Assembly: GCF_000974365.1 (NCBI RefSeq)
Contig: NZ_BAZW01000024.1
Coordinates: 1-61,394 of the forward strand
Direction of reading: 5' to 3'
Length of the DNA stretch: 61,394 bases
From: Geofilum rubicundum JCM 15548
GTDB lineage: Bacteria; Bacteroidota; Bacteroidia; Bacteroidales; Marinilabiliaceae
Shown here one piece after another: positions 36,329 through 45,407 of this stretch (its first letter is position 1; each line of letters begins with the position of its first letter). The notes beneath the pieces are model-generated. The model was not told where the DNA came from. It did no database searches and saw only the letters and a program-made list of their open reading frames with translations. A program made the position numbers and the translations under genes.

Positions 36329-37763
36329 CTGATCCAGTCAATCTCCATTAATCCCGGAAGACTGTTATCAGCCGGGTTTTCCGGTAGTATGGTACAAAAT
36401 GCCAGGTACATGGCCTCGTCCGGAATATGCTTGATCTCCCGGTGCACTTCTTGTCCGTTGATTTTCCAAACGATGGCTTCCGGTGACCACTCAAGGGTGT
36501 AGATGTAGAAGTTGTTGTTGAATTTAGTGCCGGAGCTTTGCGCATTTGATGCACCGCCTGGTTTTTGTCCATCACATGTACACCACATTCTATGCTCTTG
36601 CCGTTTTTGAAGGCCGATTTGATCACATCTATTTGAGGGGTGATTTTTTCGCCCACCATCCAGAAGGCATTCAGCATTGGATAGCTGTGATTGAAGCGAA
36701 TTTTCGCTTCAAACTTGCCGTATTTCTGACGAAAACTTTGTCCCGTAGAAATGAGTCCCGACGTATACTCAAAGTGTTGGGTGGTAAAACCATGGGCCGG
36801 ATCCCAGACTTTTCCCCTGGCACCATCCCGGCGTGTCACAATTCTGGCAACACTGTCGCGCAGTTCCACATTGTCATCCTTGAAAAACTGTTTTTCGCCT
36901 GCCAGCGCATAGGCGTCATTCATCAGCGCTTTGCCCCAATAATAGCCGGTCATCCACTTGGAAGTATCCAGATGCATGGCATCAAAATCATCCTCGAAAG
37001 TCAGGTCCCACTGCCGAAATTCTTTGAAGGGGTTTTTCTTTTTGATGTCGAGGTACCACTTAATTTCCTCATTTTTTTTGAGGCGTTCGTATTCTTCTAA
37101 AAGACTGTACTCTTCCGACTTCTTAAAGCGCTTTTTGTCCTCCATAAAAGCCTTGTGTTCCTGAAATTCTTTGGATTGTACAATGGCTTCCAGTTTAAAG
37201 AAGGTCTTGAGCCGCTCACTGTTCTCCAGGTTGGTGAAGGTCTTGTAATTGGTCTTTTTTTCTGTTTTGAGATAAAACTTAATGTTGGGGTCCTTACTCA
37301 ATTGCTCATAGGTCTTGAGTTTGGTATAGGCTTCGGTCTGCTTGAAGTCCTTTTTGACCTTGGCTGAGTGAAATTCTCCGGAGTTGACAAAGGCTTTCAT
37401 GGCCAGATAGGACTGATAGGAGTCAGACTCCGCAATCTGCTTCATACGTTCATGAAGACCGGCTTTGGTAAATTTCAGATAGGTTTTAATATCTGATGAG
37501 GACTTCATGGCATTGTACTGGTCGAGTTGCCGCCATTGCTCGGTGTCCTTATAACGGGCCGTTTTTAATTCACGTACTTTTTTTTCAAATTCGCCGGAGT
37601 GGACAAGGGCATCCAGTTCCTGGTAGCGTTTCAGCAGTTCTGAGTTTTCAAAACTGTTGAATCGTTCAAAATCGTTGCGCTCATTGATGAGCGATGCTTC
37701 AAATTTTTTGGTGGAAACAAATCTGCTTCCGAAATGAATTCCGAATATACTGGCCATGTTCAT
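36304..37763 (-). pseudogene. GH16-fold protein with helical repeats and lost catalytic residues, frameshifted
   Basis: About 486 residues after restoring one base between 36534 and 36535 (Ala GC codon). There is no signal peptide, so it is probably cytoplasmic. Residues about 34-98, 108-167 and 174-240 are three related helical units sharing a core like ELDALVHSGEF, then a basic stretch, then an Ile-x-x-Tyr-Leu end (IKTYLKF, IKFYLKT, IKWYLDI). From about 250 a GH16 jelly-roll follows (FEDDFDAMHLDTSKW, GKFEAKIRF, AFWMVGEK, then FYIYTLEWSPEAIVWKINGQ). The active-site motif normally ExDxxE reads QIDVIK (377-382), so both catalytic glutamates are replaced by Gln and Lys. A non-enzymatic role is likely. 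Frame loss may be a sequencing error. Confidence 0.8.
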
Positions 37764-37991
37764 TTAGTTTAGAGCGCTTGTAGGGTTTGATTACGCAATT
37801 TTTTGTTTCAGGTTTTAATTAAAGTGGAAAAATAGCAAAAAAAACCACGGGAAAAACCAAAATCAATCTTTATAAAGCAATAACGCAACATTGGGGTGGC
37901 TTATTTTAAATGTGTTACCGGATTGATGAAAAAAAGATTGTTTCCGTCGCTTTTTTTAATTCATTGTGTTTTCGGGATAATCAAATTTTTA

Positions 37992-37999
37992 TACCTTTG
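37992..37999 (+). promoter_or_regulatory. -7 box of tRNA-Leu promoter
   Basis: TACCTTTG matches TAnnTTTG exactly, 54 bases before the tRNA. The 230 bases upstream, back to the GH16-like gene, hold no gene I can see. Confidence 0.6.
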
Positions 38000-38053
38000 C
38001 CACGCTTAAGAAAGCCGGGGATAAAGTTCCACCGCATTTCTTTGGAAATTATT

Positions 38054-38137
38054 GCCCAGATGTTGAAATTGGTAGACAAGCCAGCTTGAGGGGCTGGTGC
38101 TCTTAAGGGCGTGCGGGTTCGAGTCCCGCTCTGGGCA
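38054..38137 (+). tRNA. tRNA-Leu (anticodon GAG)
   Basis: An 84-nt tRNA with a long variable arm, as in class II tRNAs. Acceptor GCCCAGA (38054-38060) pairs with TCTGGGC (38130-38136), followed by discriminator A. The anticodon stem CCAGC/GCTGG encloses TTGAGGG, giving GAG. T arm CGGGTTCGAGTCCCG. CCA is not encoded. Confidence 0.97.
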
Positions 38138-38145
38138 CACAATAG

Positions 38146-38181
38146 ACCTCCTAAGATTTTTAATCTTAGGAGGTTTTTTTA
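38146..38181 (+). terminator. Rho-independent terminator after tRNA-Leu
   Basis: ACCTCCTAAGATT (38146-38158) pairs perfectly with AATCTTAGGAGGT (38162-38174), followed by a T-run, nine bases after the tRNA. Confidence 0.93.
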
Positions 38182-38315
38182 GGGGTAGCGTGCACAATGC
38201 TCTTTGTAACGATACCATAAAAGGGGGCACATCAAAAAAATGACCGTGCAACGAATAGCCCATCTAAACATTGCACAAATGGCATTGATTGTTATTTAAT
38301 GCGACGAATAATAGG

Positions 38316-38323
38316 TATATTTG
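38316..38323 (+). promoter_or_regulatory. -7 box immediately before Fic gene
   Basis: TATATTTG is an exact -7 box ending one base before the first ATG (38324). If used, transcription would start inside the annotated frame, which supports the second ATG at 38342 and a nearly leaderless message. Confidence 0.45.
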
Positions 38324-38341
38324 ATGCAAATATCGCAACGA

Positions 38342-39445
38342 ATGAAAGCATTTATTCACCAACATGACAACTGGCCTAATTTTACATGGAGAAGTGATGA
38401 AATAGTTAACTTATTAAGCGAGGCCAGAAATCTACAGGGAAGACTTATTGGAAAGATGGAATCAATAGGATTCGACCTGAGAAACGAAGCTCTACTTGAT
38501 ACTTTAACGCTTGATGTATTAAAATCGTCAGAGATAGAAGGAGAATATTTAAATCCTGACCAGGTTCGTTCATCAATCGCCCGCAGATTGGGAATGGACA
38601 TCGCAGGTTCAGTTGAGTCGGATAGAAATATTGACGGTATTGTTGAAATGATGTTGGATGCCACACAAAACTGTTTTAATTCATTGACAGCCGAAAGACT
38701 TTTTGATTGGCATGCGGCATTATTCCCAACTGGACGAAGTGGAATGTACAAAATAACAGTAGCTGATTGGCGAAAGGATACAACTGGTCCAATGCAGGTG
38801 GTTTCAGGTCCTATGGGGAAGGAAAAAGTGCATTTTCAAGCACCTGACTCTTCAATCGTTGAGAATGAAATGAATCTGTTTTTGGATTGGTTTAAAAATA
38901 ATTCCAAAATTGATTTAGTTATAAAAGCTGCCATAGCACATTTATGGTTTGTGACCATTCATCCATTTGACGATGGAAATGGGAGGATAGCCAGAGCTTT
39001 GACAGATATGTTATTGGCTCAATCTGATAAAAGTAATCAACGTTTTTATAGTATGTCAGCACAAATACGAATAGAAAGAAAGGGTTACTATGAAATACTT
39101 GAAAAGACACAAAAAGGAAATCTAGATATTACCCCATGGATTGAATGGTTTTTATGCTGTCTGATAAATGCTTTAAAATCGACGGATGCTACATTAAACA
39201 GAGTTTTATTTAAAGCAGCTTTTTGGTCTAAACACTCAAATACTATCATAAATGAAAGACAGAAGAAGCTCTTGAATAAACTATTGGATGGATTTGAGGG
39301 GAAATTGACATCGTCTAAATGGGCAAAGATTGCTAAATGCTCAAAAGATTCTGCGATAAGAGATATTAATGATTTGATTGACAAAAACATCCTGCAAAAA
39401 GAAGCAGCAGGAGGTCGAAGTACAAATTATGAACTAAAGAAATGA
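38342..39445 (+). CDS. Fic family protein (class II, self-inhibited)
   Basis: A 367-residue enzyme expected to transfer AMP or another nucleotide moiety onto a target protein. The N-terminal region (HQHDNWPNFTW, DUF4172-like) contains the inhibitory helix motif SSEIEGE, which places it among self-inhibited Fic proteins. The core motif HPFDDGNGRIAR is complete, including the catalytic His. The C-terminal 80 residues look like a winged helix (WAKIAKCSKDSAIRDINDLIDKNILQKE). The start at 38342 (MKAFIHQHDNWPNFTW) fits family members better than 38324, and a promoter box abuts 38324. It is more AT-rich than its neighbours and sits just after a tRNA gene, which suggests acquisition by transfer. Target unknown. 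Confidence 0.92.
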   Translation: MKAFIHQHDNWPNFTWRSDEIVNLLSEARNLQGRLIGKMESIGFDLRNEALLDTLTLDVLKSSEIEGEYLNPDQVRSSIARRLGMDIAGSVESDRNIDGIVEMMLDATQNCFNSLTAERLFDWHAALFPTGRSGMYKITVADWRKDTTGPMQVVSGPMGKEKVHFQAPDSSIVENEMNLFLDWFKNNSKIDLVIKAAIAHLWFVTIHPFDDGNGRIARALTDMLLAQSDKSNQRFYSMSAQIRIERKGYYEILEKTQKGNLDITPWIEWFLCCLINALKSTDATLNRVLFKAAFWSKHSNTIINERQKKLLNKLLDGFEGKLTSSKWAKIAKCSKDSAIRDINDLIDKNILQKEAAGGRSTNYELKK

Positions 39446-39513
39446 ATCATTGCCAGCAGGCAATATCATGTATAAAACATTGGGGGGTTAAGCGGTTGAA
39501 GTGAGTTTTTTGT

Positions 39514-40848
39514 TTATTCATATTCTTCAATAATGCCTCCTGTAATACGTACCAGATCGGTGTGTGTGGACACTAGGTTTATAATGGAGCGGTAATAATT
39601 CAGGGAGGTTTGGAGGTAGCTCAGCTGAACATCCCGAAAGTTGAAGGAATTAATGGCACCGGCTTTAAATCTTTCTTCCGACAGTTGCATATTTACCCGG
39701 TTGGTTTCCATATTTTCTTTTCCTACTTCCACCAGTTCGCGGTTTACCTGATAGGTATCGTACAAATTTAAGAGCCGGTTTTGGAGCCGATGTTTCATCT
39801 CCTCAAGGTTGGTTTGGCCAATGGCCTCTTCCATGCGGGCAATCTGGATATTCCGGTTGACACGATCGCCATCGAATAAGGTGAAACTCAGCGAAAAGTT
39901 GGCGTAGTACGAAAGGTATCCGTCTGTTGCGCCGGGAAGATCATTTCCGGGATTGAAGGCATCGGGGTGGTTGTTTTGCGTGGCGCCGGCATTGGTGCTC
40001 AGGCGGGGATAACGTGATCGCTGCTCAAGAACGCGTTGTTTCTCCAGTAATGAAAGGTTGAGATATTGATTCCTGATGTTTTGGTTGTTGGTTTCGATGA
40101 GACCCAGCAGTTGATCCAGGGAAAATTGGGAAGCCTGGAAGGACAGATCGCCGCTAATGCTTAAATCTGTATTTTCCTGCATGCCGGTGAGGTATTTGAG
40201 TTCCCTCACAGATGTAAGAACGGCCACTTCCTGCTCAAGCAAGGCCGCTTTGTCGGTCAACCAGGCAGAGCGTGCCTGCAGAGCATCATAACTGCTTGTG
40301 GTCCCCAGCGAAACGCCGTCTTCCACATACTGAAGCCGGTCTTCTGAAAGCTGCATGACTTCGCGCAATAAAGACCGTTGCTCTTCTTCAAACAGGGCAC
40401 GGTAATAGGCCAGAACAACTGCTTGTATGGTGTTTTCGACCACCAGCGCCAAGTTGCCTCCCGAAAGTGCTTCAAGGGTTTCGAGCCGATCCTTTCTTAC
40501 ATGTGCAGAAAAGCCATGGAACAGCACCCAATTGAGCCGAACGCCGTTTTGAAGAAGGCCGGTTGGGTCCTCATTGTCATAGCGGGTGTTCAAGCTGTTA
40601 TTGAAGCTGCTTTCCCATGTCAGAGAAGGCAACATCCCGGCATTACCAATGGTATTGCGCAGTTCTGAAATGTCTAAATCGGTGTGGCTTACCCTTATGT
40701 CATAATTGTTTTTCAGTGCCTCGCTTATCAATTGATCCAGCGTGTAGCCGGCCTTTGTTTCCTGCGCGGTTAAACCGGAAAAACTTAAAAAAGAGATGAG
40801 CAGAATAGCCAATGACTCTTTTACTTTATGTCTGATTATGTGCTTCAT
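39514..40848 (-). CDS. TolC-family outer membrane efflux protein
   Basis: A 444-residue outer membrane channel component. Signal peptide (about 12-29, LAILLISFLSFSGLTAQ), then the OEP repeat pattern: YTLDQLISEALKNNYDIRVS, GVRLNWVLFHGFSAHVRKDRLE, and the second half with LSFTLFDGDRVNRNIQIARME and FKAGAINSFNFRDVQLSYLQ. The length is normal for the family, unlike the fused version at 6412. Third and last gene of the operon adaptor-permease-TolC on the minus strand, 29 bases after the permease. A short ATTGCC/GGCAAT hairpin follows the stop region but lacks a T-run. Confidence 0.92.
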   Translation of the reverse strand: MKHIIRHKVKESLAILLISFLSFSGLTAQETKAGYTLDQLISEALKNNYDIRVSHTDLDISELRNTIGNAGMLPSLTWESSFNNSLNTRYDNEDPTGLLQNGVRLNWVLFHGFSAHVRKDRLETLEALSGGNLALVVENTIQAVVLAYYRALFEEEQRSLLREVMQLSEDRLQYVEDGVSLGTTSSYDALQARSAWLTDKAALLEQEVAVLTSVRELKYLTGMQENTDLSISGDLSFQASQFSLDQLLGLIETNNQNIRNQYLNLSLLEKQRVLEQRSRYPRLSTNAGATQNNHPDAFNPGNDLPGATDGYLSYYANFSLSFTLFDGDRVNRNIQIARMEEAIGQTNLEEMKHRLQNRLLNLYDTYQVNRELVEVGKENMETNRVNMQLSEERFKAGAINSFNFRDVQLSYLQTSLNYYRSIINLVSTHTDLVRITGGIIEEYE

Positions 40849-40877
40849 TGTTGATGTTTAAACTGTCAAAATGGCGA

Positions 40878-43800
40878 TTAATCGATGGTCCTGTTTTTGA
40901 AAACGTTTACGGTCTCCACTTCTTCACGTGACGGACGCTTCCCCTTTACCAACCATTTTAATAATAGCCTGACATCATTCAAGGCCATTATAACAACAGG
41001 AAAGAACAGTAGAATAAATCCGGTTCCGAACAGGATACCATAGGCCAGAGCCATGGCCATGGGGATGAGAAATTGCGCCTGTCGGCTTGTTTCCAGAATA
41101 ATGGGATACAAGCCCAGTGTGGTGGTCAGTGTGGTGAGCACAATGGGGCGGAATCTGGCCAGACCTGCCTTAAAGGCAGCATCTGCAACGGAATAGCTTT
41201 CCTCAAGAAACTGATTGTATTTCTGAAGAAAGACCACCGCATCGTTAACAATGACGCCAGAAACAGCTACCATTCCCCAAACACTCAGCATCGAAAGCGG
41301 AATGCCATGCAATCCATGGCCCCAAACAGCACCAATCCATCCGAGTGGGACCATCATCAGGACAATGGCTCCCTGACCGAATGACCGGAAATGGAACATG
41401 ATGATGATCATGATGAGGCCGAAAGCAGGAATGAAATATTTGGCTATTTCATTTTGCGACTCGGCAGCTGATTTTTGCTGACCCTGATAAAGATAGGTCA
41501 CGCCCGGATACTGTGCCTGGAGTTGGGGCATGATGGTGTTGCTCACTTCTTCCAAGATGTCAGGAACAGGTTCGTATGGATCTACCAGGTCGGCATCAAT
41601 CCGCATTTCTCTTTTGCCGTTAAAGCGGGCAATGGCTACCGGACCACGTTCCAGGGTATAAGTCACCAGTTCGCTCAGAGGAAATTCACCTTGAGGGGTT
41701 TTGATTTTCATGGTTTCAAGTTGTCCGATATGCTCCCGGTCATCGGGTGGATAGCGAACCCACACGCGTATTTCGTCTTTTCCTTGCTGTAGTCGCTGCG
41801 ATTGAGCGCCAAAAAAGGCATTTCGTACCTGGTTCATGATAACGTACATATCCAGTCCGAGGTAATGCGCTTTGGGCTTTAATTCAAGACGAACTTCCTG
41901 AGCCCCGGGTGCTTCATTGTCAACGATGTCCGTTAGTTCAGGTATGTCTTCAAGCGCACTGAGCAGGAAATCACGGGCCTGATCCAGTTCTTCCAGATTT
42001 TCGCCCATCAAACTGATGGAAATCGGTTTTCCCCACCTGTTGCGTCCGGCCACTGAAAATTTATCGGCAGCAGGTACTCGCCCAATGGCTTCACGCACTC
42101 TGGTGGCAATATCAAATGCAGAAATGTCGCTTCCCTCCAGGTTGCGTAAGCTCACAGATATGTGCCCGGCATGGGTGCCATTCTCCAGTCCGTCAAACGA
42201 ACTGCCCATCACCAGATAGGTATAATCCACAAAATTGGCCGTATCCTTGTGTTCTTCCATTAGTTGCTCATTGACCTCCCATACGGTCTTTTCAAAACGG
42301 CTAAGATAATCATGGGTTTGCTTTTCGCCTTCACCGGGTGTAAAAGCCACATTGACATTAAAACTGTCGGGTGGAATGTTCGGGAAAAAAGTGGAGGATA
42401 TGAAACCACCCCCAAAGAGTCCGGCCGTAATCAGTATAAGGACAAGCGGTACCACCAGGGCAATGTGCCGATGACGAAGAATGAAGGCCAGAATGCGCCC
42501 GTAAAAACGGTCGCGCATCCAGAATATATAACGCTCAAGTCGATTCCGGAAGCGATTTCCAAAGTTGACGGCATCATTGCGGCGCTGCAAAATATGAGGG
42601 GAACCGATGTGTGCGGGTAATACCAGCGAGGCCTCAATCAATGAAAAGGCCAGAGAGAATACCACGACAAAAGCCATCTCACCCATCATTTCCATATTTC
42701 CTTGGATCAGCATAAGGGGGACAAAAGCAATAATGGTGGTGGTAACAGAGGTGATTACCGCGGGCAGTACTTCCAAAGTACCGTCAACGGCCGCCCGCCG
42801 GGGTGATTTTCCCTTTTCAAAATGTGAAAAGATATTTTCGGCCACCACAATTCCGTCGTCCACCAAAATACCAATGACCAGAATCATTCCGAAGAGGGAT
42901 ATCATGTTAATGGTAACGCCATACATGCTGGCCAGCACAAACATACCCAGAAAGGAAGAGGGAATGCCCCATGCCACCCATAAGGAAAGTCGGAAACTCA
43001 GGAAAAACGCCAAAATAATGACAACCAGAAGTAAGCCCATTCCCCCGTTCCTATACAGCAGATGCAACCTGGAATTGAGCAAATCCAGAAAATCAAAGGT
43101 GACAATGAGTTCCGCATCGGCGTGTTTCTCATTAAATTCATCGGCATATTGGTTGACATAATTGGAGATGGCCTCAAGGTCTTCAGTAATCAGTTTGTTG
43201 ACTGACAGATAAAGCGCCCGTTCACCATTCAGCCAGGCGCCGCTCGGTGTTTCAGAAAACTGTAAAAACACTTTTCCCAGATCACTGATGCGAATGGTTT
43301 TCCCATTGGGGTCGGCCATGACCACATAGTTGGCTATTTCGTCGGGATGGACCGTCCGCGACCGATAGCGAATTATTAAATATTGTTCATCACTGCGCAA
43401 TTCTCCGCCCGATACATCCCGGTTATTGCGCGATATGGCATTGCTTATATCGGTATGGGTCAGACCATGACGCAGGAGTACTTCTTCCTCAATTTCTACA
43501 GCAATTTCGAGGGCGGGAAAACCGCCGATGCTGATTTGACTCATCAGTCCGCTTTGCAAAAAATCATCTTCAATCCGCTGGGCCAGCGTCTTCAGTCGCA
43601 TCAGATCGGCGCTGCCATAAAGACCCAGCCGGATGGCCGGCGTGGTCGATCGTTGTTTGTAAACGATGGGGCGCTCGGCATCTACCGGCATACTTGAAAT
43701 GCCGTCAACGGCATTTTTGACCTCCTGCAAGACTTCGTCAATGTCATATTCGCCGGTGGTTTCAATGCTGACCCGGGCAAAATTTTCGCGCGAGTTGGAG

Positions 43801-44045
43801 TTGATTTCCTTAATGCCCACCAGTCCCCGGATGGCTTGTTCAATTCTCACCGTGATGCCCTCTTCCATTTCTTTGGGACTGGCACCGGGGTAGCTCACCG
43901 TTACATAAATATTGCGGGATTCCCTTTGAGGAAAAAACGATTTTTTAAGTTCCAGAAATCCGTATACGCCCGAGATGACAATGACCACGATAAAGAGGTT
44001 GGCATAAAAGGGATACCGGACAAAGGTTTCTATTAGTTTGCGCAT
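40878..44045 (-). CDS. RND efflux permease (AcrB/MexF-like)
   Basis: A 1055-residue proton-coupled inner membrane transporter with the RND duplication: TM1 (FIVVIVISGVYGFLEL), porter motifs SYPGASPKEMEEGITVRIEQAI, TM4 with both aspartates (GILVDDGIVVAENI), and TM10 VSGVIVNDAVVFLQKY followed by RFRPIVLTTLTTTLGLYPI. The TM4 Asp pair is intact, in contrast to the first RND pump of this window. The porter region is similar to pumps handling varied hydrophobic compounds; the substrate is not predictable. Encoded six bases after the adaptor gene, so translation is probably coupled. No dedicated regulator is adjacent. Confidence 0.95.
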   Translation of the reverse strand: MRKLIETFVRYPFYANLFIVVIVISGVYGFLELKKSFFPQRESRNIYVTVSYPGASPKEMEEGITVRIEQAIRGLVGIKEINSNSRENFARVSIETTGEYDIDEVLQEVKNAVDGISSMPVDAERPIVYKQRSTTPAIRLGLYGSADLMRLKTLAQRIEDDFLQSGLMSQISIGGFPALEIAVEIEEEVLLRHGLTHTDISNAISRNNRDVSGGELRSDEQYLIIRYRSRTVHPDEIANYVVMADPNGKTIRISDLGKVFLQFSETPSGAWLNGERALYLSVNKLITEDLEAISNYVNQYADEFNEKHADAELIVTFDFLDLLNSRLHLLYRNGGMGLLLVVIILAFFLSFRLSLWVAWGIPSSFLGMFVLASMYGVTINMISLFGMILVIGILVDDGIVVAENIFSHFEKGKSPRRAAVDGTLEVLPAVITSVTTTIIAFVPLMLIQGNMEMMGEMAFVVVFSLAFSLIEASLVLPAHIGSPHILQRRNDAVNFGNRFRNRLERYIFWMRDRFYGRILAFILRHRHIALVVPLVLILITAGLFGGGFISSTFFPNIPPDSFNVNVAFTPGEGEKQTHDYLSRFEKTVWEVNEQLMEEHKDTANFVDYTYLVMGSSFDGLENGTHAGHISVSLRNLEGSDISAFDIATRVREAIGRVPAADKFSVAGRNRWGKPISISLMGENLEELDQARDFLLSALEDIPELTDIVDNEAPGAQEVRLELKPKAHYLGLDMYVIMNQVRNAFFGAQSQRLQQGKDEIRVWVRYPPDDREHIGQLETMKIKTPQGEFPLSELVTYTLERGPVAIARFNGKREMRIDADLVDPYEPVPDILEEVSNTIMPQLQAQYPGVTYLYQGQQKSAAESQNEIAKYFIPAFGLIMIIIMFHFRSFGQGAIVLMMVPLGWIGAVWGHGLHGIPLSMLSVWGMVAVSGVIVNDAVVFLQKYNQFLEESYSVADAAFKAGLARFRPIVLTTLTTTLGLYPIILETSRQAQFLIPMAMALAYGILFGTGFILLFFPVVIMALNDVRLLLKWLVKGKRPSREEVETVNVFKNRTID

Positions 44046-44051
44046 AACTTT

Positions 44052-45167
44052 TTATCGGAGAATTTGGTAATTGGGATTTCCTGTCACATTCAGAAGTGGT
44101 TCTACAATCAGCTCATCACCCTCGTCAAGCCCTCTGAAATAAACCGTCTGTGGGTTGCGTTTCACAATAGTGACGGGTTTTTGAACCAGTGTTTTGTCTT
44201 CCAAAACGTAGACCTTGTTCTTTTGGAAGATGGCATTTCGCGGCATTTCCATGACATCATTGAGCATACTTCCATATAAACGAGCGGTGAGGTACATGCC
44301 GTCATACATGCCTTCATCCCCGTTAACAACAACGAAAACGCTTACGGCCTGTGAGGAGGGGTTCACCACCGCACCTATGCGATTGATTTTACCCAACCAC
44401 TCCTGCAGGTCGTTGTCCGTAGAGACTTTTACGGAATCACCTACCGACAATAGTTTGACCTCTTCCATGGTGACCGGCACTTCCAGTTCGTAAAGGTCGG
44501 TGCGGACAATGGTGGCCAGCTGCGTGCCCGGATTAACAACCACTCCCGGGTCCTGAACCACTTCATTAAAGGCGCCGGCAAAGGGGGCTGTGATGTTGTG
44601 TTTTTGCAAACGCGCTTCATCTCCCAAAATGGTGTAATAATCGCTGATTATATTGCGGGAAGCCAGAAAAATTCGTTCCTGGGAGGAAAGCGATTCGGGC
44701 AATTCAGGCAGGGGTTTTTCGATGTCTATTTGTTCAAAAAACCGATACCATTGATCGTACGAATCGGAATAATCGAGTCGCAGATCGGGTAAAACAGAAG
44801 CGAGTGTTTGCAGAAACCGACTTTTGCGCGCCTTTACGCTGAGCGGAAACTCAGGATTGAGCACTTTGGCAATCACCTGACCTTTGCGAAAGGTCTGGCC
44901 CGGTCTGAAAGCCACATCGCCTTCGCTTAAGCGACCCGACACTTCGGAACTGACCACCAATTCATTGTAGGTATGCAGACGACCCGACGAGGTGACCACG
45001 GCTTGCATATCGCCATAGCTTACCGTTTCTGCCTCTACAAATATATCATGTTGTGGTTTTGATGTTTTTTGTGGCTCTTCTTTCAAAGAAAAAAGCAGGA
45101 ACATTACCAGAATTCCTGTCAGAAGAAGGCCAAAAGCCGCGAGGGCAATCCAAAGTTTTCGTTTCAT
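44052..45167 (-). CDS. RND efflux periplasmic adaptor
   Basis: A 371-residue membrane fusion protein anchored by an N-terminal membrane segment (about 4-27). Lipoyl halves: LVVSSEVSGRLSEGDVAFRPGQTFRKGQVIAKV and HNITAPFAGAFNEVVQDPGVVVNPGTQLATIV. Between them lies an unusual hairpin region of about 90 residues with few heptads (LRLDYSDSYDQWYRFFEQIDIEKPLP). The beta-barrel (YELEVPVTMEEVKLLSVGDSVKV) and proximal domain follow. First gene of the second RND operon. Its 5' leader contains the octamer tandem repeat at 45195-45263, 28 bases before the start codon. Confidence 0.93.
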   Translation of the reverse strand: MKRKLWIALAAFGLLLTGILVMFLLFSLKEEPQKTSKPQHDIFVEAETVSYGDMQAVVTSSGRLHTYNELVVSSEVSGRLSEGDVAFRPGQTFRKGQVIAKVLNPEFPLSVKARKSRFLQTLASVLPDLRLDYSDSYDQWYRFFEQIDIEKPLPELPESLSSQERIFLASRNIISDYYTILGDEARLQKHNITAPFAGAFNEVVQDPGVVVNPGTQLATIVRTDLYELEVPVTMEEVKLLSVGDSVKVSTDNDLQEWLGKINRIGAVVNPSSQAVSVFVVVNGDEGMYDGMYLTARLYGSMLNDVMEMPRNAIFQKNKVYVLEDKTLVQKPVTIVKRNPQTVYFRGLDEGDELIVEPLLNVTGNPNYQILR

Positions 45168-45194
45168 TGATCAAATGATGTTATATTTTTAAAA

Positions 45195-45263
45195 TAGGTC
45201 GTTAGGTCATTAGGTCGTTAGGTTGTTAGGTCGATAGGTCATTGGGTTATTAGGTTGATAGGT
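45195..45263 (-). repeat. Octamer tandem repeat upstream of RND operon
   Basis: Eight full copies and a partial ninth of TAGGTCGT-like octamers (variants TAGGTCAT, TAGGTTGT, TAGGTCGA, TGGGTTAT, TAGGTTGA) read on the plus strand. It begins 28 bases before the adaptor start codon, so it lies in the leader or promoter of the minus-strand efflux operon. Copy-number changes by slippage could alter expression. Confidence 0.85.
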
Positions 45264-45407
45264 ATAAAGACAACTCAAGATTAAAATGGTTTAATTACAG
45301 CAACGTAAATATCATAGGAATGTGCGTAGCATATATTATTTGAATGACGCCAGCAAAAACTTGCTTTGGCGACAAATTTAAGCTTATTATCTCAAATCCT
45401 ACCAAAA

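Noticed and set aside
38006-38263. Minus-strand 85-codon frame over tRNA-Leu
   Set aside because: It is the antisense of the tRNA and its terminator, giving a product of the kind often miscalled over tRNA genes.
38130-39513. Possible attachment-site duplication of the tRNA-Leu 3' end flanking the Fic gene
   Set aside because: I found no second copy of the tRNA 3' end after the Fic gene, and no integrase.
45195-45263. CRISPR array
   Set aside because: Units are eight bases long and contiguous, without spacers; it is a simple tandem repeat.
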